From an uncultured Clostridia bacterium (GTDB lineage Bacteria > Bacillota > Clostridia > Lachnospirales > CAG-274): a DNA stretch of 64,000 nucleotides. The stretch is taken from positions 1-64,000 of the forward strand of contig CANRBC010000006.1 in NCBI GenBank assembly GCA_947628755.1, written 5' to 3'. A model generated the notes under the pieces. It ran no database searches. It saw only the letters and a program-made list of their open reading frames with translations, and was not told where the DNA came from. Shown in pieces: positions 24,503 to 33,689 of this stretch (the first letter of the stretch is position 1; the number at the start of each line of letters is the position of its first letter). The translations under genes were made by a program, and so were the position numbers.

Positions 24503-27500
24503 TTACAAAGCAAAATCAGAGCTTTTGCTATGCTCTTTTTCGGATTTATTTGTATCTTCAACATTATCCGTTGCCAGCTCCTCATTAAGTTTACTCAGGC
24601 GAGTCTCCTTTTCCCTCAATTCATCAAGCTGCAGAAATGGCTTATTTACTTCCTCTTTAGCAACAGCAAGGGAATGTTCAATGTCGTTGAGTTTAGTCTT
24701 GCTTTGTTCAAGTTTCTTTGGTATACCGTTTATAGCGTTTTCAATACGGGTAATATTACCAAACACGTCTTGTCCAACATCTATTACATAGCTCATATTG
24801 CTTTTCAATGTAACCTCAAAATTCTTGGTAAATGTATTGAATGATGCTGACATATGGAAACCTCTGTATTCGCCTATGTACTTGCTGTCCTGTCCCGGAC
24901 GTATACTCCTGACACTTTCAAGAAAGGCAGTACCCGCTTCTTTCTTATCGGTATAGGTTTTTTCTCCTACTGTCATACCATTGAATTCTTCGGTCTTATT
25001 GTTTTCAGCTAATGCCATATCCTTTGTAAGTCCTGAAATATCGTTATTTAGTTTTTGTATCTGTGAAGGATATGTCTGAGCTATGTTTTGCTGTAATGTA
25101 CGTTTGTTTTCCTGATAGCCTGCAAAGACTGTCCTAAGCCTGTTGACCTCTATGTCCAAATCCATTTTTTCTTTGATTTTCGGATTTCCTGCTGCAAGTG
25201 CCTTGATCTGCGCATAACTCAGGACAGTTTCGTCTATATCTTCCGCTGAACGTGCAGGGGATTTAGATGTCATTATCTGACTTATAAAACGCTGCTTATT
25301 TTCAACAAGCTGATATAAATAGCTGTCAAAAGTGCCTTTTGTAACGTAGTTATATATATCTGCCTCTAAATTCTCATTACCCTGTCTGATTATTCTGCCG
25401 TTTCTCTGTTCCAAGTCAGACGGCTTCCAAGGACAGTCCAAGTGATGTAAGGCTGTCAGTTTATCCTGACAGTTTGCGCCTGTACCCATTTTACCTGTTG
25501 AGCCAAGTAAAATTCTTACTTCTCCGTTGCGTACCTTAGTAAATAATGACAATTTCTGCTCATCTGTTTTGCAGTCGTGTATATATGCAATCTCGTTTTC
25601 GGGAACACCTTTATTTATCAGCTTTTCTTTAATATCGTCATATACATTGAAAGTGCCGTCAAAGTGCGGAGTGGAAAGGTCGCAGAATATCATTTGTGTG
25701 CCTTTTGTATCCGCTGTGTTCTTCCATACCTCATATACATTATTCATACAAGCGTTTACCTTGCTGTTTTCATCATCAGGCAGAAGTGGATTAGCCAGTC
25801 TTTGGTCGAGAGCCAATTTTCTGCCATCATTTGTTACGTTAAGCATATTGTCAACATCTGCCGATACCATTCTTTTGCGGATATTGTTGGCTCTTTCTGC
25901 AAGACCGTCTACCATTTCCTTTTGGTATTCACTTGCATCCGTAACAACAGTATGATGATTTGCCTTTGGAACAGGCAAATTCAAAACATCGGCAGTCTTA
26001 ATGTCGGCTATTTCCTTAAACATTGACATTAACTCAGGCAGATTGAAAAACTTGGCAAATCTTGTTTTCATCTGGTAGCCCTTTCCTTCGGGAGCAAGCT
26101 CAAGAGATAATTGCGTTTCTCCAAAGGTAGAAGCCCAAGCATCAAAGTGGTTTAAATTTCTCCTTTTAAGCTCATCGTGCTGCAAGTATGACTGCATAAC
26201 ATATAACTCGGTCATGCTGTTGCTTATAGGCGTACCGGTGGCAAAAACAATACCCTTGCTGTCGGTCTTTTCATCAAGGTAACGGCATTTCTGTAAAAGG
26301 TCTGTGGCTCTTTGTGATGCTGAAGAAGCGTTTATCCCCGCTACGTTTCTTCCCATTTTAGTATTAAAATACAGATTTTTATACATATGTGCTTCATCAA
26401 TATAGAGCTTGTCGATGCCCATTTCCTCAAAGGTTATTGTTGTATCCCGCCTGTCGGCATTATTCAGCTTTTCAAGCCTTGTTTCCAAGTTCTTTTTTGT
26501 TGTTTCAAGCTGTTTTACCGTAAAACCTTTGTTGCCTTCTTTAAATCTCAGAGTCTCAATAAAGTTTGTTATTTCCTCAATTTCTTCTTCAATAAACTTG
26601 ACTTGTCTTTCGGTTGATAAAGGTATTTTTTCAAATTGATTGTGGGAAATAATAATGGCATCATAATTGCCTGTAGCTATTCTGCTGCAAAATCTTTCTC
26701 TGTTATCTTTTGAGAAATCCTTTTCGTTAGGGACAAGAATATTAGCAGCGGGATAAAGCTGTAAAAATTCTTTCGCCACCTGATTTAATATGTGTTTTGG
26801 AACAACTATCATACTTTTTGAGCATAAGCCAAGCCTTTTGCTTTCCATTGCAGAGGCTACCATTTCAAATGTCTTGCCTGCGCCTACGGAATGTGCCAGT
26901 AAAGTATTACCGCCGTATAAAGTATGAGCTATAGCGTCTATCTGATGTTTCCGTAGCTTTATTTCATGATTTATTCCTCCGAAGGTTATATGTGATCCGT
27001 CATATTCCCTCGGTCTAACAGAATTGAATTTTTCATTATAGATTTTACACAAATCCTGTGTCCTTTCATAATCGTCAAAAAGCCATTCCTTGAACTTATT
27101 TTTTATAGCATTCTGCTTTTCCTGTGCAAGCAAGGTTTCCTTTTCATTCAGAACAGCCACCTTTTTGCCCTCAAAATTTTCTACATAGTCCATAACCTTA
27201 ACGGTTTTCATATTCAGAGTTTCCTCTAAAATCTTATAAGCATTCATTCTGTCAGTACCATAGGTCTTACTTGCTTTAATATTGTTTTTAGAAGCGGAAT
27301 AATTGGATTTATTGCTTATACCGTAAGCGCAGTTATATTCATCATAATCTATGATTATTGTTTCATTATCGCTGCCTGCTCCGCTGCGGAAAGGATTTCT
27401 ATCCGTATCTCGCCAAGAACAATTACCTCTGCAATAATATGGTGTGTCTAACAATTCATACATAAACTCCTGATAGTAGTGAGTGGGTATCCATGTTGAG

Positions 27501-30500
27501 CCTAACTGTGCTGTTATCTCCGATGGCTGTAAATCCTCCGGCTGCACGTTTTCAAGTGCATTGACATTTACGGCATATCTTGTATCCTTTTCGGCATACT
27601 GCTTGGCAAGCTCCAGTTTATGCCTTACATTTCCTGAAAGATATTCCTCTGCCGTTTCATATTTATTGGTAACGGGATTTTCAAAAATCACTCCTTCAAG
27701 GTCTTTTATAACTTCGTCTACAGGCTTTGAACATAAATGTGCCATAAAATCAAGGTCTACCTTTGCTCTTTCTGCTATTGATACAGCCAATGCCTCGCTA
27801 GATGTATCTACGCTTTCAACAGGAATATATGGTATGATCGTTCTCTTTGTAAATATGTCTGCCTTGCTTTCCAGTTCTCCTGTTTTTTCATTAATATTTT
27901 CAAGAGATAATAAAAGCTGCGCTGTGTCATCTTCCCTGAATACCGATTTATTGAGCCTGTCATTGAGTAATCCGTACTCGGAAACAAAATCCTCATAAAC
28001 TTTGTTTAATTCCTGTTGTTTTTTAGTAATTTCCTCATCAGGATAATTATCCCGCTGAAAGGAAATCAAATCCCTCAATACTTCGCTTATCGCCACCATT
28101 TTTTTAACTCTTTCAGCTTTTTTACCGTCAAAGTTCTGTTTGACCATTTTATCATTTTCACGATAATATATATCATTGTCAATAACGGCATAGCAGAAAT
28201 TACGGTAGTTTTCGGCGGCAATATTCAAATCGTTATCTTCTTCATCAAGCACTTCCACAACAACGTCATTTATAGGTATTTTACCTCTTATATTCTCAAC
28301 GGCACTATCAAGCAATACCGATAGGTCTGTATCTTTAAATGGCTTGCAAGTTGTTTCCGGACCGAACCGCCCTGATACTTCTTCCATTGTACCGAGTATC
28401 ATCTGTGGATGTGAAATAAAGTAATTGTTTATTTCAATACCATTTTCATTTTCTGATACATTTACCCACTCAGGTACTTTTTCCTGTGTCAAATCCCTCA
28501 ATCTATCTCTTTTCTGCAAGAATATAATGTCTGTTGTTACTTCTGTGCCTGCTGTGCTGAAAGCATTGTTGGGTAAACGTACAGCTCCCATAAGGTCGGC
28601 TCGCTCTGCAAGATATTTTCTTACAGAGTTGTTTTTCTTATCCAAAGTACCCTTTGTTGTTATAAATGCCATTACACCGCCCGGTCTGATTTTATCAAGG
28701 CTCTTTTTGAAGAAGTAATCGTGTATAAGATTGCTCTCCTTGAATTCATTGTCATTGACATAGTAATTCCCAAAAGGCACATTTCCTACGGCAATATCAA
28801 ATGAATTGCTGTTAAAGTTTGTTTTCTCAAATCCCTTTACCTGAATATAGGCATTGGGATAAATTTTCTGAGCGATCCTGCCCGTTATGCTGTCAAGCTC
28901 AACGCCGTACAGTTTAGACTGCTGCATTTCCTGTGGCAGATATGCAAAAAAATTGCCTATTCCCATTGACGGTTCAAGTATTTTGCCTTCTCGGAAACCC
29001 ATATTGCTTAAAGCTTTATATATGGAATTTATTATTTCAGGAGGTGTATAATGTGCATTAAGAGTAGAAGAACGAGCTGCATTGTAGTCGCTTGGAGCAA
29101 GCAATTCCTTTAGCTCTGAATACTCCTTTTCCCACGCAGTCTTTGAGCTGTCAAAAACATCAGCCAAACCGCCCCATCCTACATACTTTTTAAGTATCGC
29201 CTTTTCTTCGGCAGTTGCCTCTCTGCTTTCATTGTCAATCTTATAGAGAGTTTTTATAGCTTCAATATTATTGCGGTACTTTTCTTTATTGCTTATTCTT
29301 TCATTATAATCCCGTGTAGGTTCTGTATCTGTTTCTATATCTGATGTGGGTAAATCACTTAATTCTGCCGTTCCCAAAGCTTTGTTTTTTTCTATGCTCT
29401 CTTTGGTCTGTTCATAAGTATTTACTTTATAGCCTTCATTTTCAAGAATTTCAGTATACTTACTTAAAACGTGTTGGGGAATACCTATCATAACCGAATT
29501 ATCTCTATTGACCATATGAAGATTCAAAACTTCGGCAGCTCTTTCAGCCTCTTGGCCAAAAGCCTCATAAAAATCTCCATATCGGTATAAATTTATGTCT
29601 GTGATTTCCGTTTCATCGGTTATGGGAATATTCTCTGTTTCCTGTTCGGAGAGCGTAAGGCTTTCTGCCTTCTGCTGCAAATATTTCTCTGCATTTGACA
29701 GATAGCTTTCAAGAGTACCGCTTTCATCGGGTCTTATCGGATCAATGTCAATCTTTACACCGTCAATGAAATCAAAGTTATTCTCCTCATCATTAAGAAC
29801 ATTAAAGAGCATATCTTCTTTGTAATCGCCCTCATACGCCAATACAATGTCCAGATCGGAGTTATCGTTTTCAATACCTCTGCTTCGGCTACCTGATATG
29901 ATTACGTCTTTGATTTGTATGTCTATTTCATTTTCAGCAACAAAGTCGGCAATTCTGTCTTTTATTATTTGTTCTATTTCAGATGCTGAATAGCCTTGTA
30001 TCGGTCTGAAATACATATCCGTTTCCTGACGATAATGGCTGACGGTATCATTTTCCTGTTCGGATTTTTCGGTTTCTTTGTTTTCAAGATACCTCTCCCA
30101 ATCCTCTGTTTCTATGCCGAAAATACCGTCAAACTCCTCAATATCCAACCTTGTTTCAGCCATACTCTCTGTTTCATCTTCATACAGACGATATACAGAA
30201 AATATATCCTCATCATAAAATTCAAGAGCCTTTTCCTTATTTATAGGCAGCAAGTGATTGTCTGTATAACCGTATTCGTTACGTTCGTCAATAGAAATAG
30301 TGTCGTCAGGCATATTGTCAAGCACTAAATTTGACAATGTGTATTCAGATGTTTCGTTGCGCTTGAAATCAGCCTTATCTGTTGTATAAAGGTCGTTTTC
30401 TATCAACTTTCCTATTGCTTTTTCAATCTTTGACCAACTTAATGTAATTTTTTCAGCATTCTCATAATCTTGGTCCTTTACTTTGGTTATAGCAATACCC

Positions 30501-32782
30501 TTGCTATCATAATTGATCCACCCTCTACAACCATCGGCGAAATCTATGCTTTGTCCGCCTATACCGTATTCATTTTTGAGAAAAACAGCTCTTTCCTTTG
30601 CATTACCAATAGTCCCATAAGCCTTAAAAATTCTTTCTTTTGAGTTTTCAAAATTCGATCCGAAACTTAATATTTCATCAATATCCTCCTGTGTTATTTC
30701 GGGAGCTGAATTTTCGGTACGGCTTTCCTTCGTATTGTCCACAGGATTTTCGTTCTTTCTTTGAATATCATTTACTGTAGGATTTTCGGCTTTTATTATT
30801 TCTTCAACTCTTTCAATGTCGTTACGGCTGAATGTAAGAGTAGTATCATTTTCATTGATTTTTCCGCTATATTTTATACCCGCTGCATTAAATGCCTCTG
30901 CAATTTTCAAAGCCGTATCCTTATTGAACTTTCTGTATGTTTTCTTGGGAATATAGCGATAGGGCGTATTACCTATTATGTTCTTTTCCTTTTGAGCAAC
31001 TTCTTTATCAGCAGACAAAGCTGTTTCGGCAGCTTTGTCTGCTGTAGATACAGATTCTTCTTTAGCTTTTTCTTTTTTTGTTGCTCTGTGGTTCACAAGC
31101 ATACCGTCACCATTAAGCATTAGTGAACATTCCGCTGCTATCCTGCCCATATGGATAAAGCTTTCATAGGATTCGTCAAGAGTTTTTCCTGTTGCAAAGG
31201 GAATTATGCCGTTTTCGGTCAATAACCCTATATCGAGATATATGCCCTCGCTTTCCCCAAAGTTGACATTACAGTTAAAGTTATAAAAATCCGGCAATTC
31301 TTCATACTCATTTATTGAAGGAATAAAATAATCATTGGGTAAAAGATTGTTATCTTCAAGATGTTGCCTGATCTGCTCAAAAATATCTTTTGCGTTGGCA
31401 TTGCCTATTTTTTTAACTCTATGGTTTTCGTCAGGCTCGCTATATAAAGTAGTTTCGATAGTTTTTACTGCATTTGAAAAGGCAGAGGATTTTTCCTCTG
31501 CCTTTGGTTGCTCATTGTTTAGATGTATATCAACTCTCTGTAAATTATCTCCCAAACCCTGTTCTTTATGCTGTTCCTCCGAGCTACCCATTCCATCTGA
31601 TCTGACTTCTTGAGAGCCTCTGTTACTCCTTCGGCTTTGCTCATTTCTTCCATCAACCTGTCCTCCATATTGTTTGCCGCTTTGTCTGTTTCTATAAGGT
31701 GCTTTGTCAGACCGCTTATCATCAGAGCTGAGTATGTTCCCTTTTTCTCTGTTTTCAGATACTCCAGCCTTTTCCTGCCCCACATTCCCATTTCGTAAGG
31801 TTCTTCTTCCTCCTGTTCCAACATCGGAATGTATGTCATTGTTTCCCTGTCCAGTTCGTATGTCAGACCGTTCTCCTCTGTGTACCGAGGAAGGTATGTT
31901 TTCAGTTCTTCGCTGTATATGTGCAGCATTCCGTTGATTTCCTTTGTCATTTCGTTCTTCATATGTAACATTCTCCCTTTCATATAAGTCATATAAATTC
32001 AGGTTACGGCTCTTGTTTTGGGAAATTTCCTTTTCGTAAGCTCTGACCTCCTTTTCGATTTCCCTAAGTACAATGCCTGAAATTTCAGCAGTTGCCTGTC
32101 CAAGCTGAGTTATTACCTCCTTTGTGTTAAAATCTGCAACACCTCTGAAATCAGCGGCATTAAAGTCAGATTCTATACCGCATCTGTTTAATATGGTATA
32201 CATTACACTATTTTTGAGCAATCTTGTGAACGTAGTTTCAATATTCAGGTCATCGAGTTCCTCTAAAAAGCTGCCCTCCTTATTTTCAATAGTTTCAAGT
32301 GCATATCCGTATGTGTAATCAAGTAAGCTGTCAACTCTGCTTTCAATAATATCCTCTAAACTGCTGCTGTAGCTGACGTTATTACTTATTCCGAGTCTGT
32401 CCTTTATTACATTGATATATTCGTCTTTCATTTCCCACAGACTTACTCTTTTTGAATAGTTGTTGGTTTCTGTATCGGACACATCATATACATAAGTCAG
32501 TTTTTTAACTCCGTCTTTCTCTCTGAGTAACGGTATGCCCTTAGAGCCTTGCTTTATATGTCTTTTCAGGCTGCCTGTCCATAAATTGAATGAGGCACAC
32601 ATTGTTGCATCAGGTCTTTGAGAAGTAATAAGCACTTGGTCTGTAAAGCTATATTTATAAAATCTTGCAGAGTTTATTAAAAACTGCTGCCAATTTTCGA
32701 TGTTTTTTGTCAAATCAAGAGTACGATTTTCCAAAAAGTCCTCGATCCTTACTATTTTCTCGGCTTTTGTTTCCATAAGCAT
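24503..32782 (-). CDS. Giant ICE helicase / N6-adenine methylase fusion protein
   Basis: A 2759-residue cytoplasmic protein of the type found once per Tn1549-like element. Visible in order: an ArdC-like N-terminal DNA-binding region (about 15-110, WQQFLINSARFYKYSFTDQV); a long charged linker (about 263-421) that is coded over an alternate-frame ORF; a small domain at about 680-790; a nucleotidyltransferase-like motif GSRSRGIENDNSDLDIVL (about 960); a MutS-N/YodL-like segment LYRYGDFYEAFGQEAERAAE (about 1065); an N6 methylase with LEPSMGIGNFFA and NVPF (about 1265-1330); and an SNF2/DEAH helicase with Walker A HSVGAGKTFEM (about 1960), DEAH (about 2125) and IRQGNENLEADIYNYV (about 2465). A coiled coil ends it. 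AGGAGG precedes MLMETK. It probably protects or processes DNA in the recipient. Confidence 0.88.
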   Translation of the reverse strand: MLMETKAEKIVRIEDFLENRTLDLTKNIENWQQFLINSARFYKYSFTDQVLITSQRPDATMCASFNLWTGSLKRHIKQGSKGIPLLREKDGVKKLTYVYDVSDTETNNYSKRVSLWEMKDEYINVIKDRLGISNNVSYSSSLEDIIESRVDSLLDYTYGYALETIENKEGSFLEELDDLNIETTFTRLLKNSVMYTILNRCGIESDFNAADFRGVADFNTKEVITQLGQATAEISGIVLREIEKEVRAYEKEISQNKSRNLNLYDLYERENVTYEERNDKGNQRNAAHIQRRTENIPSSVHRGERSDIRTGQGNNDIHSDVGTGGRRTLRNGNVGQEKAGVSENREKGNILSSDDKRSDKAPYRNRQSGKQYGGQVDGRNEQSRRSNRGSQEVRSDGMGSSEEQHKEQGLGDNLQRVDIHLNNEQPKAEEKSSAFSNAVKTIETTLYSEPDENHRVKKIGNANAKDIFEQIRQHLEDNNLLPNDYFIPSINEYEELPDFYNFNCNVNFGESEGIYLDIGLLTENGIIPFATGKTLDESYESFIHMGRIAAECSLMLNGDGMLVNHRATKKEKAKEESVSTADKAAETALSADKEVAQKEKNIIGNTPYRYIPKKTYRKFNKDTALKIAEAFNAAGIKYSGKINENDTTLTFSRNDIERVEEIIKAENPTVNDIQRKNENPVDNTKESRTENSAPEITQEDIDEILSFGSNFENSKERIFKAYGTIGNAKERAVFLKNEYGIGGQSIDFADGCRGWINYDSKGIAITKVKDQDYENAEKITLSWSKIEKAIGKLIENDLYTTDKADFKRNETSEYTLSNLVLDNMPDDTISIDERNEYGYTDNHLLPINKEKALEFYDEDIFSVYRLYEDETESMAETRLDIEEFDGIFGIETEDWERYLENKETEKSEQENDTVSHYRQETDMYFRPIQGYSASEIEQIIKDRIADFVAENEIDIQIKDVIISGSRSRGIENDNSDLDIVLAYEGDYKEDMLFNVLNDEENNFDFIDGVKIDIDPIRPDESGTLESYLSNAEKYLQQKAESLTLSEQETENIPITDETEITDINLYRYGDFYEAFGQEAERAAEVLNLHMVNRDNSVMIGIPQHVLSKYTEILENEGYKVNTYEQTKESIEKNKALGTAELSDLPTSDIETDTEPTRDYNERISNKEKYRNNIEAIKTLYKIDNESREATAEEKAILKKYVGWGGLADVFDSSKTAWEKEYSELKELLAPSDYNAARSSTLNAHYTPPEIINSIYKALSNMGFREGKILEPSMGIGNFFAYLPQEMQQSKLYGVELDSITGRIAQKIYPNAYIQVKGFEKTNFNSNSFDIAVGNVPFGNYYVNDNEFKESNLIHDYFFKKSLDKIRPGGVMAFITTKGTLDKKNNSVRKYLAERADLMGAVRLPNNAFSTAGTEVTTDIIFLQKRDRLRDLTQEKVPEWVNVSENENGIEINNYFISHPQMILGTMEEVSGRFGPETTCKPFKDTDLSVLLDSAVENIRGKIPINDVVVEVLDEEDNDLNIAAENYRNFCYAVIDNDIYYRENDKMVKQNFDGKKAERVKKMVAISEVLRDLISFQRDNYPDEEITKKQQELNKVYEDFVSEYGLLNDRLNKSVFREDDTAQLLLSLENINEKTGELESKADIFTKRTIIPYIPVESVDTSSEALAVSIAERAKVDLDFMAHLCSKPVDEVIKDLEGVIFENPVTNKYETAEEYLSGNVRHKLELAKQYAEKDTRYAVNVNALENVQPEDLQPSEITAQLGSTWIPTHYYQEFMYELLDTPYYCRGNCSWRDTDRNPFRSGAGSDNETIIIDYDEYNCAYGISNKSNYSASKNNIKASKTYGTDRMNAYKILEETLNMKTVKVMDYVENFEGKKVAVLNEKETLLAQEKQNAIKNKFKEWLFDDYERTQDLCKIYNEKFNSVRPREYDGSHITFGGINHEIKLRKHQIDAIAHTLYGGNTLLAHSVGAGKTFEMVASAMESKRLGLCSKSMIVVPKHILNQVAKEFLQLYPAANILVPNEKDFSKDNRERFCSRIATGNYDAIIISHNQFEKIPLSTERQVKFIEEEIEEITNFIETLRFKEGNKGFTVKQLETTKKNLETRLEKLNNADRRDTTITFEEMGIDKLYIDEAHMYKNLYFNTKMGRNVAGINASSASQRATDLLQKCRYLDEKTDSKGIVFATGTPISNSMTELYVMQSYLQHDELKRRNLNHFDAWASTFGETQLSLELAPEGKGYQMKTRFAKFFNLPELMSMFKEIADIKTADVLNLPVPKANHHTVVTDASEYQKEMVDGLAERANNIRKRMVSADVDNMLNVTNDGRKLALDQRLANPLLPDDENSKVNACMNNVYEVWKNTADTKGTQMIFCDLSTPHFDGTFNVYDDIKEKLINKGVPENEIAYIHDCKTDEQKLSLFTKVRNGEVRILLGSTGKMGTGANCQDKLTALHHLDCPWKPSDLEQRNGRIIRQGNENLEADIYNYVTKGTFDSYLYQLVENKQRFISQIMTSKSPARSAEDIDETVLSYAQIKALAAGNPKIKEKMDLDIEVNRLRTVFAGYQENKRTLQQNIAQTYPSQIQKLNNDISGLTKDMALAENNKTEEFNGMTVGEKTYTDKKEAGTAFLESVRSIRPGQDSKYIGEYRGFHMSASFNTFTKNFEVTLKSNMSYVIDVGQDVFGNITRIENAINGIPKKLEQSKTKLNDIEHSLAVAKEEVNKPFLQLDELREKETRLSKLNEELATDNVEDTNKSEKEHSKSSDFAL
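31519..31962 (-). CDS. TnpV-family ORF nested out of frame inside the helicase gene
   Basis: A 147-residue frame on the same strand as the helicase but in another phase. It carries the features of the TnpV family (known from Tn4451-type transposons): YTEENGLTYELDRETMTYIP, GMWGRKRLEYLKTEKKGTYS, MISGLTKHLIETDKAAN and the C-terminal block SDQMEWVARRNSIKNRVWEI followed by a terminal LIYI. The conserved family core is intact, and AAGGGAG lies 10 nt before ATG (MKNEM), while AAGGAA precedes the internal MLHIYS start. In the helicase phase the same DNA encodes only a low-complexity charged linker. Whether TnpV is made as a separate protein is not proven; its function is also unknown. Confidence 0.65.
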   Translation of the reverse strand: MKNEMTKEINGMLHIYSEELKTYLPRYTEENGLTYELDRETMTYIPMLEQEEEEPYEMGMWGRKRLEYLKTEKKGTYSALMISGLTKHLIETDKAANNMEDRLMEEMSKAEGVTEALKKSDQMEWVARRNSIKNRVWEIIYRELIYI

Positions 32783-32920
32783 TTTCCTCCTTAGTCAATT
32801 ATTTCAATATCTGCTTATGGACATATATACAAGCCTGACGGCTTGAAAATCCATAAACCGACATTGCTTGTATTGCTATATTTATCCGAGAGTTTTCTTT
32901 TCCCACTCTCATTATACTAT

Positions 32921-33019
32921 ATAGTCGGATATATAGCAAGCATTTTTTTGTAAAATATTTCACATTTTTCTCATATTAACATACAACAATTTTATAAAAC
33001 CTGCTATATAGCCGACTAT
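32921..33019. promoter_or_regulatory. Paired inverted repeats between the helicase and RHH genes
   Basis: ATAGTCGGATATATAGCA (32921-32938) recurs inverted as TGCTATATAGCCGACTAT (33002-33019), 17 of 18 positions alike. The left copy also lies in its own palindrome, CTATATA-GTCGGA-TATATAG. They lie in the divergent promoter region, so they are likely operators for the adjacent ribbon-helix-helix protein. Confidence 0.65.
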
Positions 33020-33069
33020 TATGTTGTATGTTATAATTATTTTTATAATATATGGAAAGGATTGATATT

Positions 33070-33273
33070 GTGGCAGGACATACTTCCTCACCGGCAGCTC
33101 GCAGCAGAGCCGTTACAAAGTTCATAAAAGAAAAATATGACAGGATAGAGATACGCTATACCAAAGAAAGCGGTATGAAACAAGCTATTACAGAACACGC
33201 TGCTTTGCACAACGAAGATGTAAGCACTTTTGTCAAAAGGGCAATTAAAGAAACAATGGAAAGGGATAAATAG
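33070..33273 (+). CDS. Ribbon-helix-helix DNA-binding protein
   Basis: A 67-residue protein in which YDRIEIRYTKESGMKQAITE followed by HAALHNEDVSTFVKRAIKET gives the beta strand plus two helices of the Arc/MetJ (RHH) fold. I placed the start at GTG, 8 nt after GGAAAGGA; the ORF-track ATG six codons earlier overlaps that ribosome site. A TATAAT box sits about 35 bp upstream. It diverges from the giant helicase gene and the shared upstream region has matching inverted repeats, so autoregulation and control of the helicase operon are likely. Confidence 0.7.
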   Translation: MAGHTSSPAARSRAVTKFIKEKYDRIEIRYTKESGMKQAITEHAALHNEDVSTFVKRAIKETMERDK

Positions 33274-33285
33274 CAGAAACCTATT

Positions 33286-33633
33286 TTAAAACAAATCTGA
33301 ATAGGTATCCTCAAATTTATATTCTTCCTTTGAGCAACTTTTGTTTTCAGCAGCGGATAGGTTTTTAATTTTAGACTGCACAAAAACATCATACATTTCA
33401 GGACTGAGTTTATTGTTCTGATATAAACCCAGTATAGAATACCATTCGCCCAAAAAATCTTTTATTTTGCCTTGTCTGAAACTTATATACGTTGTATTGT
33501 TCTTTTGAGCAAGGCTTATGTTGTTATTCTTTGACTGATCCAAAATGTATGCTATTATCATATCTTCAATATCGGTTTTGACAAAATCGGTATCTTTTAT
33601 GCTTTCTGCTTCTTTCTTTTTAAAAGAAATCAT
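33286..33633 (-). CDS. Unrecognised ICE protein of 115 residues
   Basis: A small acidic/basic mixed cytoplasmic protein, MISFKKKEAESIKDTD at the N-terminus and KFEDTYSDLF at the end. GGGAG lies 8 nt before the chosen ATG; the ORF-track start 14 codons earlier reads through the terminator of the upstream gene. No signal peptide, membrane segment or known motif is visible. It lies after the large SLH surface-protein gene on the same strand and converges with the RHH gene. I cannot assign a function. Confidence 0.6.
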   Translation of the reverse strand: MISFKKKEAESIKDTDFVKTDIEDMIIAYILDQSKNNNISLAQKNNTTYISFRQGKIKDFLGEWYSILGLYQNNKLSPEMYDVFVQSKIKNLSAAENKSCSKEEYKFEDTYSDLF

Positions 33634-33650
33634 AATATCATCTCCCATAA

Positions 33651-33682
33651 AAAAGGGGACAGAGAAAATCCCCATCCCCTTT
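33651..33682 (-). terminator. Terminator after the SLH surface-protein gene
   Basis: AAGGGGA pairs with TCCCCTT across a 15-nt loop, with TTTTTT on the minus strand. It lies between two same-strand genes and just before the ribosome site of the next gene. Confidence 0.7.
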
Positions 33683-33689
33683 GTGAAGT

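Noticed and set aside
31610-31937. Plus-strand ORFs opposite the nested TnpV region
   Set aside because: No ribosome sites and low-complexity products; the minus-strand TnpV frame explains the open frames.
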